Shown here: in pieces, positions 13,501 to 27,916 of the stretch
Position numbering within the stretch: position 1 is the first letter of the stretch
Layout: the number at the start of each line of letters is the position of its first letter
Source: Parus major
Taxonomy: Eukaryota; Chordata; Aves; Passeriformes; Paridae
NCBI RefSeq assembly: GCF_001522545.3
Contig: NC_031770.1
Span: 91,096,339 to 91,160,338, forward strand
DNA: 64,000 nt
Reading direction: 5' to 3'
Notes under the pieces: generated by a model
Seen by the model: only the letters and a program-made list of their open reading frames with translations
Told to the model about the DNA's origin: nothing
Databases searched by the model: none
Made by a program: the position numbers and the translations under genes

Positions 13501-16500
13501 AAACTTCTTTAATTTGATGTAAACAATAGTTTAATGTTCTCCTAATTACCTCTTATTTTAGCTCTAGCCCTGGACATGTAAGTGGAAACACTGATTTTCC
13601 AGAAGCCAGGGGTGGAGGAGGTTTTTTAATGAGACACAATTTAACCCGACTATTTGGAGTACATTAATTAAATAGTTTTTAGTTCTTCCTCTAGACTGAC
13701 TCTGGAGTTTTTAAGAGTGAACTAGTGTGATTAATAAGTAGAAACAATTTAAAATGTTTTAAATTACTTCCAGAAAAGAAGAAGAAATAAACAACATGGT
13801 TAAGCCTTTAGCTTCTTTTCAGTTGCACTGAATTGTACTTTGGCCTGGATATTTAATTGTTCATTTTCTTCTTGAAGTATCTTTCTAATTATATACATAT
13901 CAGAAACTATTAAAACTTTTATGACTTTTTATGATTGTTCTTCTTGTCTTATAAGCCACTTTGTTGCTTAGCTGTATTTAGTATTATCTTAGCGAATGGG
14001 AATGCCTAATTTTCTTTTACGTAGAATCTCTTCCATTATCATCCTTCTCAAAGTAAAATTTGAGTCTAAATATGATGAAAATAAATGTAGTACAACAATG
14101 TACATAGTATGGTCCTTATTCAAACTCATACGAATATCTTTGCTTTAGGAAAGTTAAATGTTCAACACTCCATGACAAAGTTTTGAAAAATGCTCTATTC
14201 TTAACTAAATTCAATCATATTTCCTAGTTGCAATGACTTGCAGTACTGAGTTTTAAAGATCTCTTTGGGGAAAATCTATTGTTTACTAATACTCTGCTGT
14301 GTTGACTCCTAAATTATGCAACATGGATTACAGAACCATTCTCATGCTTTAATTTGAATGTTTTCTAGCTAATATATATCACAAATTTCTAAGAGGTGAT
14401 GCCCTGAAATTATTATTTTTCACATCATTCACTTTAAATGTTGACTGCATTAAAAATAAGACCTTCTGAAACAAGTAGAACAAAAAACTCCAACACTCCC
14501 ATGGAGAATATAACAAAACCCCCACAAAAAACAAACAGAAGAAACCCAGACTTTTGCTTCCATATTCTCTTTGTTCACATCATGTCACGTCTCCTTCCCT
14601 TAATTCTCCTTCTCAGAGGAAGAGGAAATTGAAACAGGGAGATAAGTGACTTGTTGAAGTCCACAAAAAGAATTGATTGCAAAATCAAGATATAAATCTC
14701 AGAGGCCTGCTTCTTAGTCCTGACCCTCAAGTATTAAACCACAAATAACATATAGCCCTGAATTTCATATCCAAGAGTTCGATCTCCTCTCCAAAAGAAT
14801 GGCTGTGAGCTCTCAGAAGAACACACTGATGAACTTTTATTCCCCACAAGAGAAAGACAACTTCCGATTCAGACTGAAATCATAAAGGTTCAGTCAGATG
14901 TTGTTCAAAACTTTTAAAAATATTGCATCTCATAAATGCATCTTCTTTCCTTCCTTGACCACGCTGTTGCCTGGCATGATTAACAGACCTTACCAATAGT
15001 CCAGCATATGAACGGCTGTCATTTGGGTTGTCTGACCTTTACATTTTATATCACCCACTATATGTAAAAAACAAACCATGAATTTAAATACCTTTTCATC
15101 AACTGTTTATCACTTTACTGATAAACGGTTAGTGTTTATTATCATTATCATTAAAATGTTTAATGCACTTTATTTTCTAAAATTTTCCGAATTCAGACGA
15201 AGGCACCTGCCAGCAAGCACTTTCCAAAAAGAATTTCCTGATGCTGCATGCCCTGCTATTTCTGGATAAACAGAAGCACAAGCCTGTTTGCAATAGTGAC
15301 ATCTAGTGACGCCCAGTCACATTTAAATCACCCTCTTCACTAGCTTGAAGTTTTTGCAGCCTTGTACCCCATCATGGATTAAGTTTAGTAAAATGAACTA
15401 GCAAATATGTCCTTTTCTTTCTAAAAGAGACTGGCAGAAGCAGAAGCCATTTCTCTAGAACAAAGATTAGTTTAAAGAAGCACATATTTAATTCCAGTGA
15501 ATACAGTGAGACAGTTTTCAGCCTTCTGAAGCAGGGTATATTTATTATTTGCAATAAAATTAGCAGAACAGTTTTAGCATTTTCTCTGTTAGTGAATTCT
15601 CTTAATTAGGATGAAGGTATAAAGACTGCACATGCCTGTAGGCATTGTAAAGCAAAAAAAGTGACGGTATTTTACTTAAAATAAATCAATGTTCCAAAAC
15701 TGTCCCATAATGATGGAGATGTGGGCTTTGTGGTACACTATTGGGTCTTTTTTTTACCCAATTAAATTTTTTTTATGATTTCTCAATATATCTGTGGATA
15801 TATTTGTTATAACAACTATCCCTTTTTTTCTTCATCTCTATAGTTTTCTCTTGAATATTTATACATCCTAGCCTGCCTAGCACCTACGTATCTTTTCAAG
15901 CCATGGTAGTATACTATATACTAATACAGTAAAATAAGTACTGGATCAAAAGTTTCTTCATTCTTTATAACCAACAGCATTATGATATTTAAAAGTAAAT
16001 GATAGATATGTACATTACATGAAACCAGATTTTTTCTGACTGTCACAGTCCACTCTTCCAGTTCATACTGTGATGATCTAATCTTGCTTCTAGGCATGCT
16101 GACGTTCCCCAAAGCTCAATGTACCTTGACATACGCAAAGTGCTGCATCTGGTTCTTTGACACGAGCCATTGTGTCACTCCACTCTGTGTATCATGTCAC
16201 TGCGTGTTCAGTGGCATTAGCAAACGCTGCCCTGACACAGCCTCTTATGTCAGTCTCTTCTCAGACAATATTAAGAGCTTTTATACAGCACATGTGCGTT
16301 TGAAGTGATGCCACCGAGCGTCGTTGTTCATATTTCTGTAAAGCTGCAATTTCTATGTTGATAGGAGCAATGCTTTTAATTAAAATTGTGTTCTAATTAA
16401 GACCTAATTAAGGAAAAGATATGAACAGCTGCAAATCAACAGATGCTTTCCTAATAGTTCATATATAATTGCTTTTTTTTCTTCATTTATATTACCTAAG

Positions 16501-19500
16501 CTTGTTCAACACAAAAGAAATTTGTTGAGCTTGTCATAAAAGAAATCCACAGACCTTTCATGAAAAATTGTCATGAGAAAACAATGTTAATCCACACCTT
16601 CCTAGAATCACAGCTGAGAAGTTTGGAGGGATGCAGGGAATAGGATGTCTTTTAATGCATACAAAGTAATGCTATCTCATACCTGCCTCTTCAGCTTTTT
16701 GAAATGTCTAAAAATGAACTTGAAGTGACTTACAAAAACTTAACTCTTGGCCATTTCATCTTTTTAGGTACTATTTCTTTACCATCCATAGTCAAGTCAG
16801 AACAAGACTCTAGTGAAGAGGCAGAGGGTTGTTTTTATTTAACAAAAAACTTGTGAAAGAATAATTAAGGTCACTATATGAATTGATATGGTCAGACATT
16901 TTTTATTTTGCATGACATTCCAGGAAAATATTGTCATATTTGTGGCATACAGTCACCAAAGCTTTTATTGCCAGTTTCAGTTTTTGGCACATGCAAATAC
17001 AAACTTCAGATATATTTTCAATTAATGCTATCAGAAGAGTTCTCTCTGTCAGCTATATGAGCAGGGATGGTTAATTTAGCTAATTACAACTCATCATTCC
17101 CAACTCAAAGAGTGAATGTTTAATACATGTAGAAAACTGTGATCAATCCAAAGAGTGATTTTAAAGTTTAAGCATTTGCTAATTTTAATAGATATGAAGA
17201 ATCAATTAGAAGATGGGCAAACAAACAATGTAAGTTGAGCAATTCGTTTCTATTATTTGCTTCAATCTAGTAATTTTTACTAGGACTTTCAAATATTAAA
17301 AACATAACTACTTTTTAAAAATGTCCATATAATTTTAATGCTTCTACATACATCATATTTGTTAGCAAAAACCCTCATCCTCATATGAAAAAGCAAATGA
17401 GAATTTACCAAATCATAAAAATTAAATTTAATAAGAAATGCACTAAATTGGGCCACAGATTATTTGATTTTACAATTGTATGATTCCACAATCATATTTT
17501 AATCTGCACTTAAACAGCTATCTTTTTACAGCTGGAGTCAACAGGAGTGGTGGAAACCTGGTTTAATATGAAATTCAAAACAAAGAATGGTAGTTTCCTA
17601 ATGTACACAGATACAAAAACATAAACACAATGTGTGTCCCTTTGGACTCACGTAATTATTTTTCTAAATTTAAAAAAAAAGTGAAAAACTTGGAAGAGAA
17701 TTGGAAGTAAACAAGTAACTGGGAATTAGAAAAGGCTAGGAAAAAGTGCTATTTGGAGAAATGTGCAAGACTTGTTTTCACGAGAAAACAGAGAAACTAC
17801 TTGTCTGCACTGGCAAAGTGTTCACTCCCTGTGATGCATCTCCTGCAAAAGAGGGACCATTAAGCTGAGGCTTCTCATGAGTGAACAGCAACTGAAGAGG
17901 GAATGATGGAGATGTGCCAGGGTTAGCTGGTGCTCCCAGAAGCAGTTTGGGACCCTGCAGCAAGACACATGCTCCAAGTCTAAATGCTGGCAGGCACACA
18001 TGGGCCATTGAAGGAGTAGAAGAGGGAAATGAGGAGCAGAAGAAATAGCTAAGAAGCACAGACTGGGTAGGGCAGTCATTGGGTGCTGCTCCTGACAGTG
18101 AAGCATGTCCATGAAGCCAGTCTCGAAAAGGTGCACTGAGAGAAGCTACTAGTCATTTAATTTATCACCGAAAATGTAATAGTTGTAGTTGAATTCTAAG
18201 GATTGACCAAAGTTGAAAAATACCTTTGGAGAAATATGTGGCACCTTCAGCTTCCCATTTTTACTTGTATTTGAGAATACAGAATATGTTAAGAGTCTTC
18301 TCCATTACAATATAGCAATTTATTAAACAAAATAGCACAGTATTTCTAAGTTGTACATTTACATTAAACAAGAATGAAATCAAGTCAGCATTTTGAATTG
18401 CCACTTTAGGTTTTTGTTGTTGGAATTGCTAATATCATGCTAATTATATTTAAATTGCAAAATATACTAAAATCAATGTTCTCCCATGGGAGGTTTTAGG
18501 TAATAAGTAAGCATGATTTCTTCATCCAAAATTCCCAGTTTAATATTTCTACTTTTTCTCTGTGTAGAAACTTGAGTTATATGTATATGCTTTGCTGTAA
18601 AACCCTTTGGTTTTCCCCTAAAAGACAATGCAGAGGATTTTACTGTGAAATTCTAATTCTTTATGAGGGTGTTCTTGTGTAAGATCCCATCAGGTTTCAG
18701 CTACCATTTCCCCTGTTCATGTCCTCTTCAAAGCTGCTCGGAGTTATTTTTGTGTTGCTCATTCATATAGAGCTTATGTTCTCCTTTTTACAAGGTTTTT
18801 TTTTTGCAATTTCTTCATCATCCCCACATTTTTGAAGCAGTTAGTGAAAATACATAGATTTTTAAAATATTTTCTCTTACCTAATCCTAAAAAAAAGAAG
18901 AAATATCCTCAAGTACTAGGAAATAATGCTGTGAACTATTTGGATAAAGAATTTCAGGGGATCTAAAAGTTGTGTGAATTCACTTTTTCTAAGTGGACAA
19001 ACTGCCTCTGGTTTTCCATGAAAAATGAACACAAAAAAATATGTTCTTTTCATGTACAACTTGTAATGAAGGCTGTTGCTTCACTTTATGCTAGTGGGGG
19101 GGTCCCTAATTTAGTCAGTATAACAAGCTCAGTTGAAATTAGTCTGTGAAGACACCCTGAATATTTCAAAGACTTAACCTCTACCCATTTGCTTCAAGGG
19201 CTTGCATCATCCTTAAGTAGCCTCAAGTGAAGGCTGCTCTTAGTGCTCTGCTTCCATTTTTATAGGTGCTGTTCACTGACAATCGTCAAACCCATAATAA
19301 TCTCAGCTTGATAAAGTGTGTTATTTCAAACCAGAAAGCAACTGCACCCAGTAACTGCCCTGTAGGGTACCTTTGCTATGCATGACACTTTGAAGAGCAG
19401 CAGTTTTTTACAGCAGAATTGTGAGTATAAAGATAGTGGGTTTAGAGAAATTTTATCTGGTGCCCTGTTTTTGGAATACTTTCTCTGGAAAAATTCACCA

Positions 19501-22100
19501 CAGCAAAATGGGCCCAGATTAACAGTGCATTATGACTTTTTTTAAATTATTGTTTAAGGAAAAACCTTGGAATAATTGTTCAGAGTGTTTATTATAGGTA
19601 GTTTTTTGGCTTACAGCTCAGTTCTGCCTAAAAGTGTGTACTGACAATGATTATAGTTCCTGTAAATGCACTGCCTGTCTGTTTTCTGGATAACTTTATC
19701 AGCAGCATTTTATTAATTGGAAGATAACATTCTCTCAAACTTGCTTCTTTTAACTGCTTATTTGTAAGATAATTGAAGTGAGACTGAAACTGTGGTGTCA
19801 GAGCAAACAAATACTGCTTATGTGTTAATCAACAAAAGAATAATATTCTTCATATTTAACAAAGTGTGCATTATAGTAGATACAAGTATATCTGTGAAGT
19901 GTACATTTTATTAACAAAATTGCACAGGTAGAAAGAAACATGAACCGTATTTTCAGTTCATTATCTTAGTGTTTCTATATGTCTTTCTACATTTGGAACT
20001 AATTAAGTTTTGCTACCCTAGTTAAAACTAAGAAAAAACATAAAAGCCAAATACAAGTATTCTTTGGCCAGTGGAATCCTTCTCTAAACTTTCATATTAT
20101 TGAGGTTAACAGAATCTGTTACCTTGAAAACTTTCTATTTCCCATGTTCTGTTATAAGTTAAAATAGAGCCCAAAGGAAACAGAAGTCACATAGTAAAGC
20201 TTCCTGACTGCTGTGTAAAAATGTAGACAATATAGAAGACTCATTACCACAGATAAAACAGAATCAATTCCTAGAGGACTTTTTATAATAGTTTTGGGCA
20301 ATTGCATTAGAAAGTTAGTCTATAACAAGATGTTTTGACTTTTATACTAATGAAGGGCATTAAGGAGATTCTAATTATGGTGTCTGGCCTGAAAAATTAA
20401 TATAAGATTTAAAAATCTGAGCTGTTTGAAGTAAGCGTGACTGTAGCCTCTAGTCACTCAGGCAGGACAGTGACTAAACTTCTTTTTTTAAAAAGAATTA
20501 TTATGAATGCTACTGCATTTCATTATTGAGGCTGTGAAATACCACATGTGTCAAGGAGGACTTGTTAACTCTCTGTAAGTACATTGTTTTACTAAATGTA
20601 TTCTCCCATGATGCATAATTCTAATTCTAGGTTTTGTGCCCTTGCACTTCCTTTTCTTATCATCAAGCCATAAAATTTTTGCACAGAAGGGGTCATTGTA
20701 AGGGTATGATAAAATTATCATTTTTCAGTACAAGTTTTTCGAACTTTTAAAATGTGCTTTGAATAGTGGGCATCTCTGGGTTCTTTGCCACAAATACTCA
20801 CCAGTCTGATCACCATCAGCCCAGTGACCAGTCACATATTCTGTTGGGATGAATGGAACCCCTCTTCTGCTCCCCTAACACAAACAACACTGCCTGCTAT
20901 GTGCTGCCAGGGAATATACCAACCTACATTCAGACTGTATTTTGGGTATTTTAACCTTGAACCAAATCCTGCCTGAATCTCTCTTTTCCTTCAGAATATT
21001 CCCAGTCAGCAACTGTGCCATGTCAGTGCCATTTCTTACTGCTAATGCAGATACAAACTAAAATCTGGAGAATTTTTACAAGGGAAATATAAAGGGCAAT
21101 TAAACAAACAAAATTGTTTTCAAGAAAGTTGTAGGAACTTAATAACTTCTTCCTCCCACACTTTGTCAAATTTGGCTATCAGATTTAGCTGATACATCTA
21201 AATATTCCAGTAGAGAAATAGACAAGTATTATTTATATGTGCTTAATTTTCTTAGGAAATCAACTTAAAAATATTGTTCCTGTTTCTTTCTTTCTCTTAC
21301 CTATTAGCTTGGCTTTTCATTTCTGCATGACAAACATGTATACATATAAGCTAGGTCATTATGTCATTATTTTCCTAAAATGTTCACAGATTTATAACCA
21401 TTCCTCTTCAGTAAATCTCATTGTGAGCAGCTTATTTTGGGAAACAAATATATCTGTTTACCTTGCTGAAAATGTTTATGTGACATTTTTGGCTTGTAAA
21501 ATTTCCCAAATAGTGAACAGTGCCTTAGTGACAGCACAATATTCAGCGGAAAAGGAAAATGAGAAAAAAACCATGCGATAAAGTCAGCAGAGATGTGGAC
21601 TAGTGTTCTTAGTATTTTCTTGTTTATGTCTCATGTCCATGGCTAGCCATTGACAAGCCCTTGAAGCCAAAGTAAATAATTTCTTTAAAATCGTTTTCTG
21701 AGGCAGGTATAGCTCTTCCTGTAGAGAAGTATATGATGATATTGAAATAAGCCATAGGTAAAGGCATTGTCAATTCTTATTAGATAGGATAGAATAAACA
21801 TGTAGAACTTTTGCTGGTTTATTGTTTTACTTGTCAGGTGTCATTCATCAGAAGCTCTGGCTTCTGTTTCCTTATTGTTAAATTTAACCAGTTTTTCCCA
21901 GCACAGGTATATGGACATAGAGCAGCAGGACAAAATCCTGTTTAACCTGTTTTTTCTAGCCAGGAAGTCCCTGTAGAACTGTTTATCAGACTTTAAAAAT
22001 ACTGCTTTCTTTATATATCTGCTTTCCAAGCATTTCTTCCTTCCTTGATGCTACAGAATGGGGATTTTTTAAAAAATTCTTATTGACTATGCAAATCAGT

Positions 22101-22141
22101 TTTATTTCATTAATATTTTATTTCATTAAATATTTTATTTC
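22101..22141. repeat. AT-rich tandem duplication
   Basis: A unit of about 16-17 bp (TTTATTTCATTAATATT) is repeated about 2.5 times with one-base slips. It is simple replication-slippage sequence. Confidence 0.7.
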
Positions 22142-22649
22142 AATTCTACATCAATAAGATAGAAATGTTTACATTATTATTACTACAACCTAATTGCATG
22201 GATAACTTCTCAAAATTCTTGATACATAATGAGTGCTGGCACTTGTCTATATATTTCTGCTAAGCAAATTATCATGTGCAGTGTTCAATTATCCAATCAA
22301 TTATAGCTTCTTCTGGGTAAAAGATCTATATATGTGTATGGTTATGCTTAATAGTAAAACTCCTAATTATCTAGGCCTCTTATGCTGCTAATTTTCTTAA
22401 CTTGTATACCTGCAAAGTTAAATAATCAGTGCAGTCACTAGTATAATTTCATCTGATGTTTAATGAGTGTTTTGAAAAACATACTGTAACAGGCTTTTTT
22501 TTTTCAGTGCATCAATAAACAGTGAGTAAACTAGGATCAGAGCAGTTTAATCGTGTTTGAACAATTTATGTACCAGTTATTTGATATCTCATTTTAACTT
22601 ATTTTTTAGAATATTAAGTCTAATTACAAGTTTGTCAGTATTCTGAGGG

Positions 22650-23150
22650 TCTCAATGTCTCTGTCCAGCTTTATATGGGGCCTCGTCCCAGCACAGCTTA
22701 TGGTTCCAGGAGCCTTATTTCACCTCAGCCTGGAGCCATCAGCTCCTACATTTTAGGTATGCTGGTCTCCAGCCCTTTCTCTGCCCTGTCTCTTGGTGGG
22801 TCTAAGTTTTGTGCTGTTGGAAGTTTCTCGTGGATAGGCCATTCTGACAGAAGTTGCAGCTTGTCTCTCTGTTGCTGACTCACTGATGGACTTTTGTGTT
22901 TATGCTGTAGCTTCATGTCTATCCCTATCTTTGATGCCATCTGTTTTGCTCCTGGCCAGAGTGCCTGGGCCTAGTCCATTGCTTGCTGTGTCTGGTGCTG
23001 TCAAGGGAGCCAGCAGACCAGCCCCAGACTCTGCTCACAGTGTTGAGTCCCTTCAGGATTGCTTCCCACCCGTGGGCTCTGACATTTCTGGGGTCACACA
23101 TTCCTCCCAGATGGTCAACAGGCCAAACAGGGTGGCCTTTGCTGCTCCTT
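22650..23150. other. GC-elevated patch, unclassified (possible old repeat)
   Basis: About 500 bp is clearly richer in G and C than its surroundings. It is open in several frames on both strands; the longest is 132 aa on minus, over 22925-23323. None of the translations resembles a domain I know. Its sharp composition change suggests an inserted element such as an old LTR, but I could not match it to a family. It is followed by a TTGTATA tandem tract. Confidence 0.35.
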
Positions 23151-23212
23151 GACAAAAATGTTTTATTATAAATTGAGTAATTCTTGTGGCTACTATAAAC
23201 TGTCTTGCCTTT

Positions 23213-23236
23213 ATTGTATATTGTATATTGTATATT
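23213..23236. repeat. (TTGTATA)n tandem tract
   Basis: The 7-bp unit TTGTATA is repeated about three times directly after the GC-elevated patch. It is a minor simple repeat. Confidence 0.75.
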
Positions 23237-26200
23237 TTTGCTATTTAAAAATTGTGTCAGCACTTTCCCATGTATACCCCCAGATCCATTGGAATCCAGG
23301 AGCCATGTGCCCCAGTGCAGCATGTGTCCTCCAAGGCATAAGTCTCTACATTAAGTGCCAACATAATGTGCATAGTGTCTTATTAAAAACTCTATTACAT
23401 TAATAATTCATTTCCAGAGAATAGTTCTGATTGATTTGGCTGGTCACATAAATACCCAACATTTTCCTAAGTATTGGATATCTGGAAGACTTTTCCCTTC
23501 ACTGAAGCGGAATCCTCAGAGATTCTTCTTCTAAGAGAACTATATACACAGCCAGGAAAAGATATTGAGGAAGTCAACCCATTTGAGGGTGTTGGGAGTT
23601 AGCATCCACTCTCCCTCAGGTTTTTGGCTGCAGACAGCACAAATCCCCTTCTTCAACATGGCTTGGGGCCAGGATTTTCAGGTGACCCAAATCTGTGTAG
23701 AAACTGGACAGAGCAGATCTCTAAGCCAACAACAGCTAAGGACAGAGTACTTTGTCAATTAGTACAAATGCATCTGGGACTTTGGCTTTAGTATGTCTCT
23801 TGGAAAGTACACCATACAGATCAGAAACTAAATTTATAAGTGGTTTGATTGTTCCAAATCCCATCAGGAGGTGCAAGAATGCAAAATACTTCCCATGTGC
23901 TCTGCCACGTGTCAGAGCTCATGTGAGATTTCCTCTATAATATCTGATACCACTTGATCTCCTTCTATACATATGTCCATATAAAATCTGCTTCCAGGAA
24001 TTATTTTAAAATTAGAGAACCAGTATAGATGTTCCAGATGCTTGACTGTGCAAAGGAACAAGATTTAGTCTTTATTCAAAACCAAAGTGGGTTACTTCCT
24101 TCACTGTGGAATTCAGTATTGGTATAAGCTGGATATTCTTGTTATATGGAGCATGGATAATTAATTGAAATTTAATTAATTGAAAGAACTTTTGTAGAGA
24201 GCTGTGTATAGAGATACTTCTCTTGATATTGACTGACTTAACTTTGATTCAAGTAGCTTAAGTCTGCTTTCCCAATGGCTGTGTGATTTTAGAGCATTCC
24301 AGCATGCTCCAGACAGTCCTCTCTAACAGATAATCAGGACAATTAATAGACAACCAAGAGGCAATGAAGCATGGAAACTAGATCAGAATTCTATTCCTTT
24401 ATAAATGTCAGGGATAAGAAAAAAACACATTCAATTTTGGACAAATTAAAGATTAATGAAGATGATATAAAAATGAATGTTTTTTAAGGCAATGGTCTTA
24501 TCACTGACATATATTTGACTACCATTTTTTGCCTTAGAAAAAAATCTGTTATGAAGTACATCCTCTATATCAAATATATTAAAATCAAGGAGAATTTTGT
24601 CTTCCACACCACCAATCAAAGACTGCATAAACCACAGTAACCAAAATAATCAATGAGACTCATTTTAATCTTCATATTTTCATTTAAACCAATAATTTCT
24701 TTCTGTAAAGGCTAGTTAGAAAGAAACCTACTATAGCCCAAAGCAGTATAACAGTAACACATCTTTCTTTGCTAATAACATTTGAATAAATCTAACACAA
24801 TCTAGGTTACAAAAAAGTTTTGAAATCTATTTAAAATTAAGATTTCTTCAAGGTGTGGTTTCATGCTTTAGCTAGTTCTGCTGTGACAAAAAAAAAAAAA
24901 GCTTCAGTGTGTATACAGTAGGAAAATTAAATCTCTTTGAAAGATGTAAAATGAATTCTCCTATTATGCTTCTGAACTCTTTAATTTCATTCACTGAAGC
25001 ATGGTCAGAAAATAATGGACAGTATTTAGAAGCCCAAAGTGTTTTACTTATCATTACCTTTGCATTTCTAATTTTCACTGAATCTGGTGTTGCAATGTTT
25101 GGGGGATAATAATATGATGATAACTATTTTAATCTATTGGTGCTGTTTACTTTTTAATCCTATGATGTGCTTAACATGTCTTCTGCATTTGTGAAATTTT
25201 TTGCTGTGCATACAGATCTTGGTGACAAAAGGTACAAACTTACATCCTTATACTAACTGGCTACCATCAACTCACTGCAGGAGAGAGCCAGTTGTGACAC
25301 CTGAATGATACCAACTCTCTTAGAGGACATCTTCCAGTGACTGAGATAGTAGTGGCTTCATAGAAAATCCTTCTTTCTTCTTTAAATAGTAAATTAAATT
25401 TAACCATCTCTTACCTGAGGAATCAGTTCCATTTGTTGCAATGCATCAAACAGAGACCTTTTGAAAAAAAATGTGAGCCAGGCATACATTTTAACTTTTC
25501 TGGTATTTCATTGGAACTTCTTACAATGCACAGAGCTTTGAGCAATCACTTATCTATAAATCTGCAATATATCCCAGACTTTAAAATGTATCTAAGAACT
25601 TAATGTTCTAATTCAAACTTAGTGAACCAAAGAAAATGCCATTTTAACTTTCATATAGGCAAAAAAAATACAGGCTGCAGCAGATTTTCAACATTGGTTT
25701 ACTGCAGACTCTGTCATCTTTTCTATCTGAATAAGACTTAAGAACATGCAGTTGTGTAGCAGACTCAGGTCCATGCCAGGAAAGACTGTAGATGCCTAGA
25801 AGTTCTAGTCTAACATTCAGTAGCAAAGCTTACAAAATGCCTACCCAACTGCTGCCTAAACCCAACAAACAAAATTTCAGTCTTTTTTCTGACCTGAAAA
25901 TTTGTCAGACAGCTATGGTTCAAATTAGCCCACTTAAACCAGTCTAATCTTCTTACAGTATGAGATGTCGTTTTCCTAAATTGAGAGCCTAATTCTATTT
26001 ACAGCTGATGAGAGTGAGTCATTTTCTTGTGAAAGCCTTCAGAGGGTGATCATCTTTACTTGTGTTTAGACCCACAGGAATGTTCTCTCGGTTTTTCAGT
26101 TGCCTACTTTTATCTATGAAATATGTAGATATCCATCTCCCCTCATTTTGCATTTTTTGAAGCTTTGTCATTACTCAGCAAGGAATCAAGTCTGAATCAA

Positions 26201-27351
26201 ATCAAGGAATCAAATGTGTCTACAGCCCTTTGTAAATGAAACAGTTTTTACTGAACTAAACAGTCCTTGGCAATAAACCCTGTGAACTGGAAATCTGGGG
26301 CTCTCATGCTTACTTCAGGATTTCTTTGGATTTTTACCAAAATTATTATGTATCCACTTTCTTTTCATATAAAAATTTACAGGAGAAATTCTTCAAGCAG
26401 TAAAGGTAAGGCAGTCACTGCCAGATGGGGTACTAGCCTAAGGGTTATTGCAGAAAAGATGGGCATTAATTTTCTGGCTACTTCTGTGTAATGCTTACAG
26501 GGACAGGGGATTTCTGGGTTCCTGTGTTGAGGAATGTTGATGAATTTTAAATTAAATAGTAGCTGTTTAATGTTGATATGATTTTTCAGGAGAAAAGGAT
26601 GAAAGCCATAATCCCTTCATCCAGCTGGCTTGCTCCAGTTGTTACTGGCATACAGAAACATGCATCTTCACTTCTGTTCTGAGCAGTGTCACAGATTATC
26701 TGGAAGCAATAGAAAATATTTCTCACTAGTTCAGAACTTTGTTGATGAGGTTCTCAGATAAGAAACAAAAAAACTGGTTTTAAGACACCAAAGTCAAAAG
26801 AAAGAGAAGTCTCACCAATATTTATTAAGTACATCACTAGATCACTAGAGAAAATATTCTTTATAGGAGATGTTGGCATCTAATTTAGTTACTTAAATAG
26901 AAAGGTAATACTTCTGGAGTGACTGAAATGTACCCATTCTAATTACAAGAAATTGCAGGGATCCTAGGCTATGAGGTGATTTTGGAAAGTGAATCCTTAG
27001 TAGAGGGCCGTACTAGTCTGCAGTAAGTTTATTTAGGGCAACATCAACCTTTCCAGGATGATTAATTTACTTCATTGTTTACTGTCATCCTCAGGTTTGA
27101 GGCATTCAGCTCTGCAGTGTATAAGAACCTTAGATGCTGAATGCAGTTGAATTTGGCCTTAAGGGATCAGACAATAAAACTAGGTCCTTCAAAGCTAGAA
27201 AATCAGTACCTGTGTCTCTAATGTGTGTGTCCCAGCAGCTAAATGTTCTAAACCAGAATAATTTTTTAATAATCATATTTGCAAAGAAAAAATACCGCCA
27301 GTTAATATTTAAGACTTTGTACAAACCTATTGGTAAATCCTTTATATATAT

Positions 27352-27916
27352 AATCATAGAACAGAATCACAGAATGTTTTGGGTTGGAATGGACCTTAAA
27401 GATCACCTAGTTCCCATCCTCTTACCAGGCAGAAACACCTTTCACAAGACCATGTTGATCAGAGCCCCATCCAACCTGCCCTTGAATGCTTCCTGGGATG
27501 TGGCATCCACAACTACTCTGGGGAACCTCTTCCAGTGCCTCACCACCCTTGTAGTAAAGGACTTCTTCCCAATATCTAGTCCAAATCTACTCTCAGTTTT
27601 AAGACATTCCCCTTATTGCTGTTACTACAAGTCCCTTAAAAAGCCCCTCTCCATCTTTCTTGTAGGATTCCTTTAGGTACTTAAAATCTCCAATTAGCCC
27701 ATCCCAAAGCCTTGTCATTTCCAGGTTGAACAATTCCAATTCCCTCAGCTTTTCCTCATAGAAGAGATGCTCCATCTCTCTATTCATCTTAGTGGCTTAG
27801 TGTCTCTAACAGGTCACTGCCCTTCTTGTGCTGGGGACCCCAGGGCTGGATGCATCACTGCAAGTGTGGTCTCACGTGAGCAGAATAAAGGGGCAGAATT
27901 CCCTCCTTTGACCTGC
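27352..27916 (-). mobile_element. CR1 LINE, 5'-truncated 3' end
   Basis: The + strand starts with AATCATAGAACAGAATCACAG, cut here to the two tail octamers, then TTTTGGGTTGGAATGGACC: the antisense CR1 terminus. Read on minus, 27787-27599 keeps recognisable ORF2 C-terminal blocks: EKLRELELFNLE, then FKYLKESYKKDGEGLF, equivalent to the common YLK-AY-KDGEGLF motif. The upstream end stops near the GGGGCAGAATTCCCTCC block. A 180-aa + strand frame across it (27134-27676) is an antisense shadow. It is inserted antisense to CSMD1. Confidence 0.95.

Noticed and set aside
17778..18136. Overlapping 93- and 104-aa frames on the minus strand
   Set aside because: There is no recognisable domain, no conserved start context and no splice partners; moderate GC content explains the openness.
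27134..27676. 180-aa open frame on the + strand
   Set aside because: Its second half is the antisense of a CR1 copy whose real coding sense is minus; the first half is ordinary intron.
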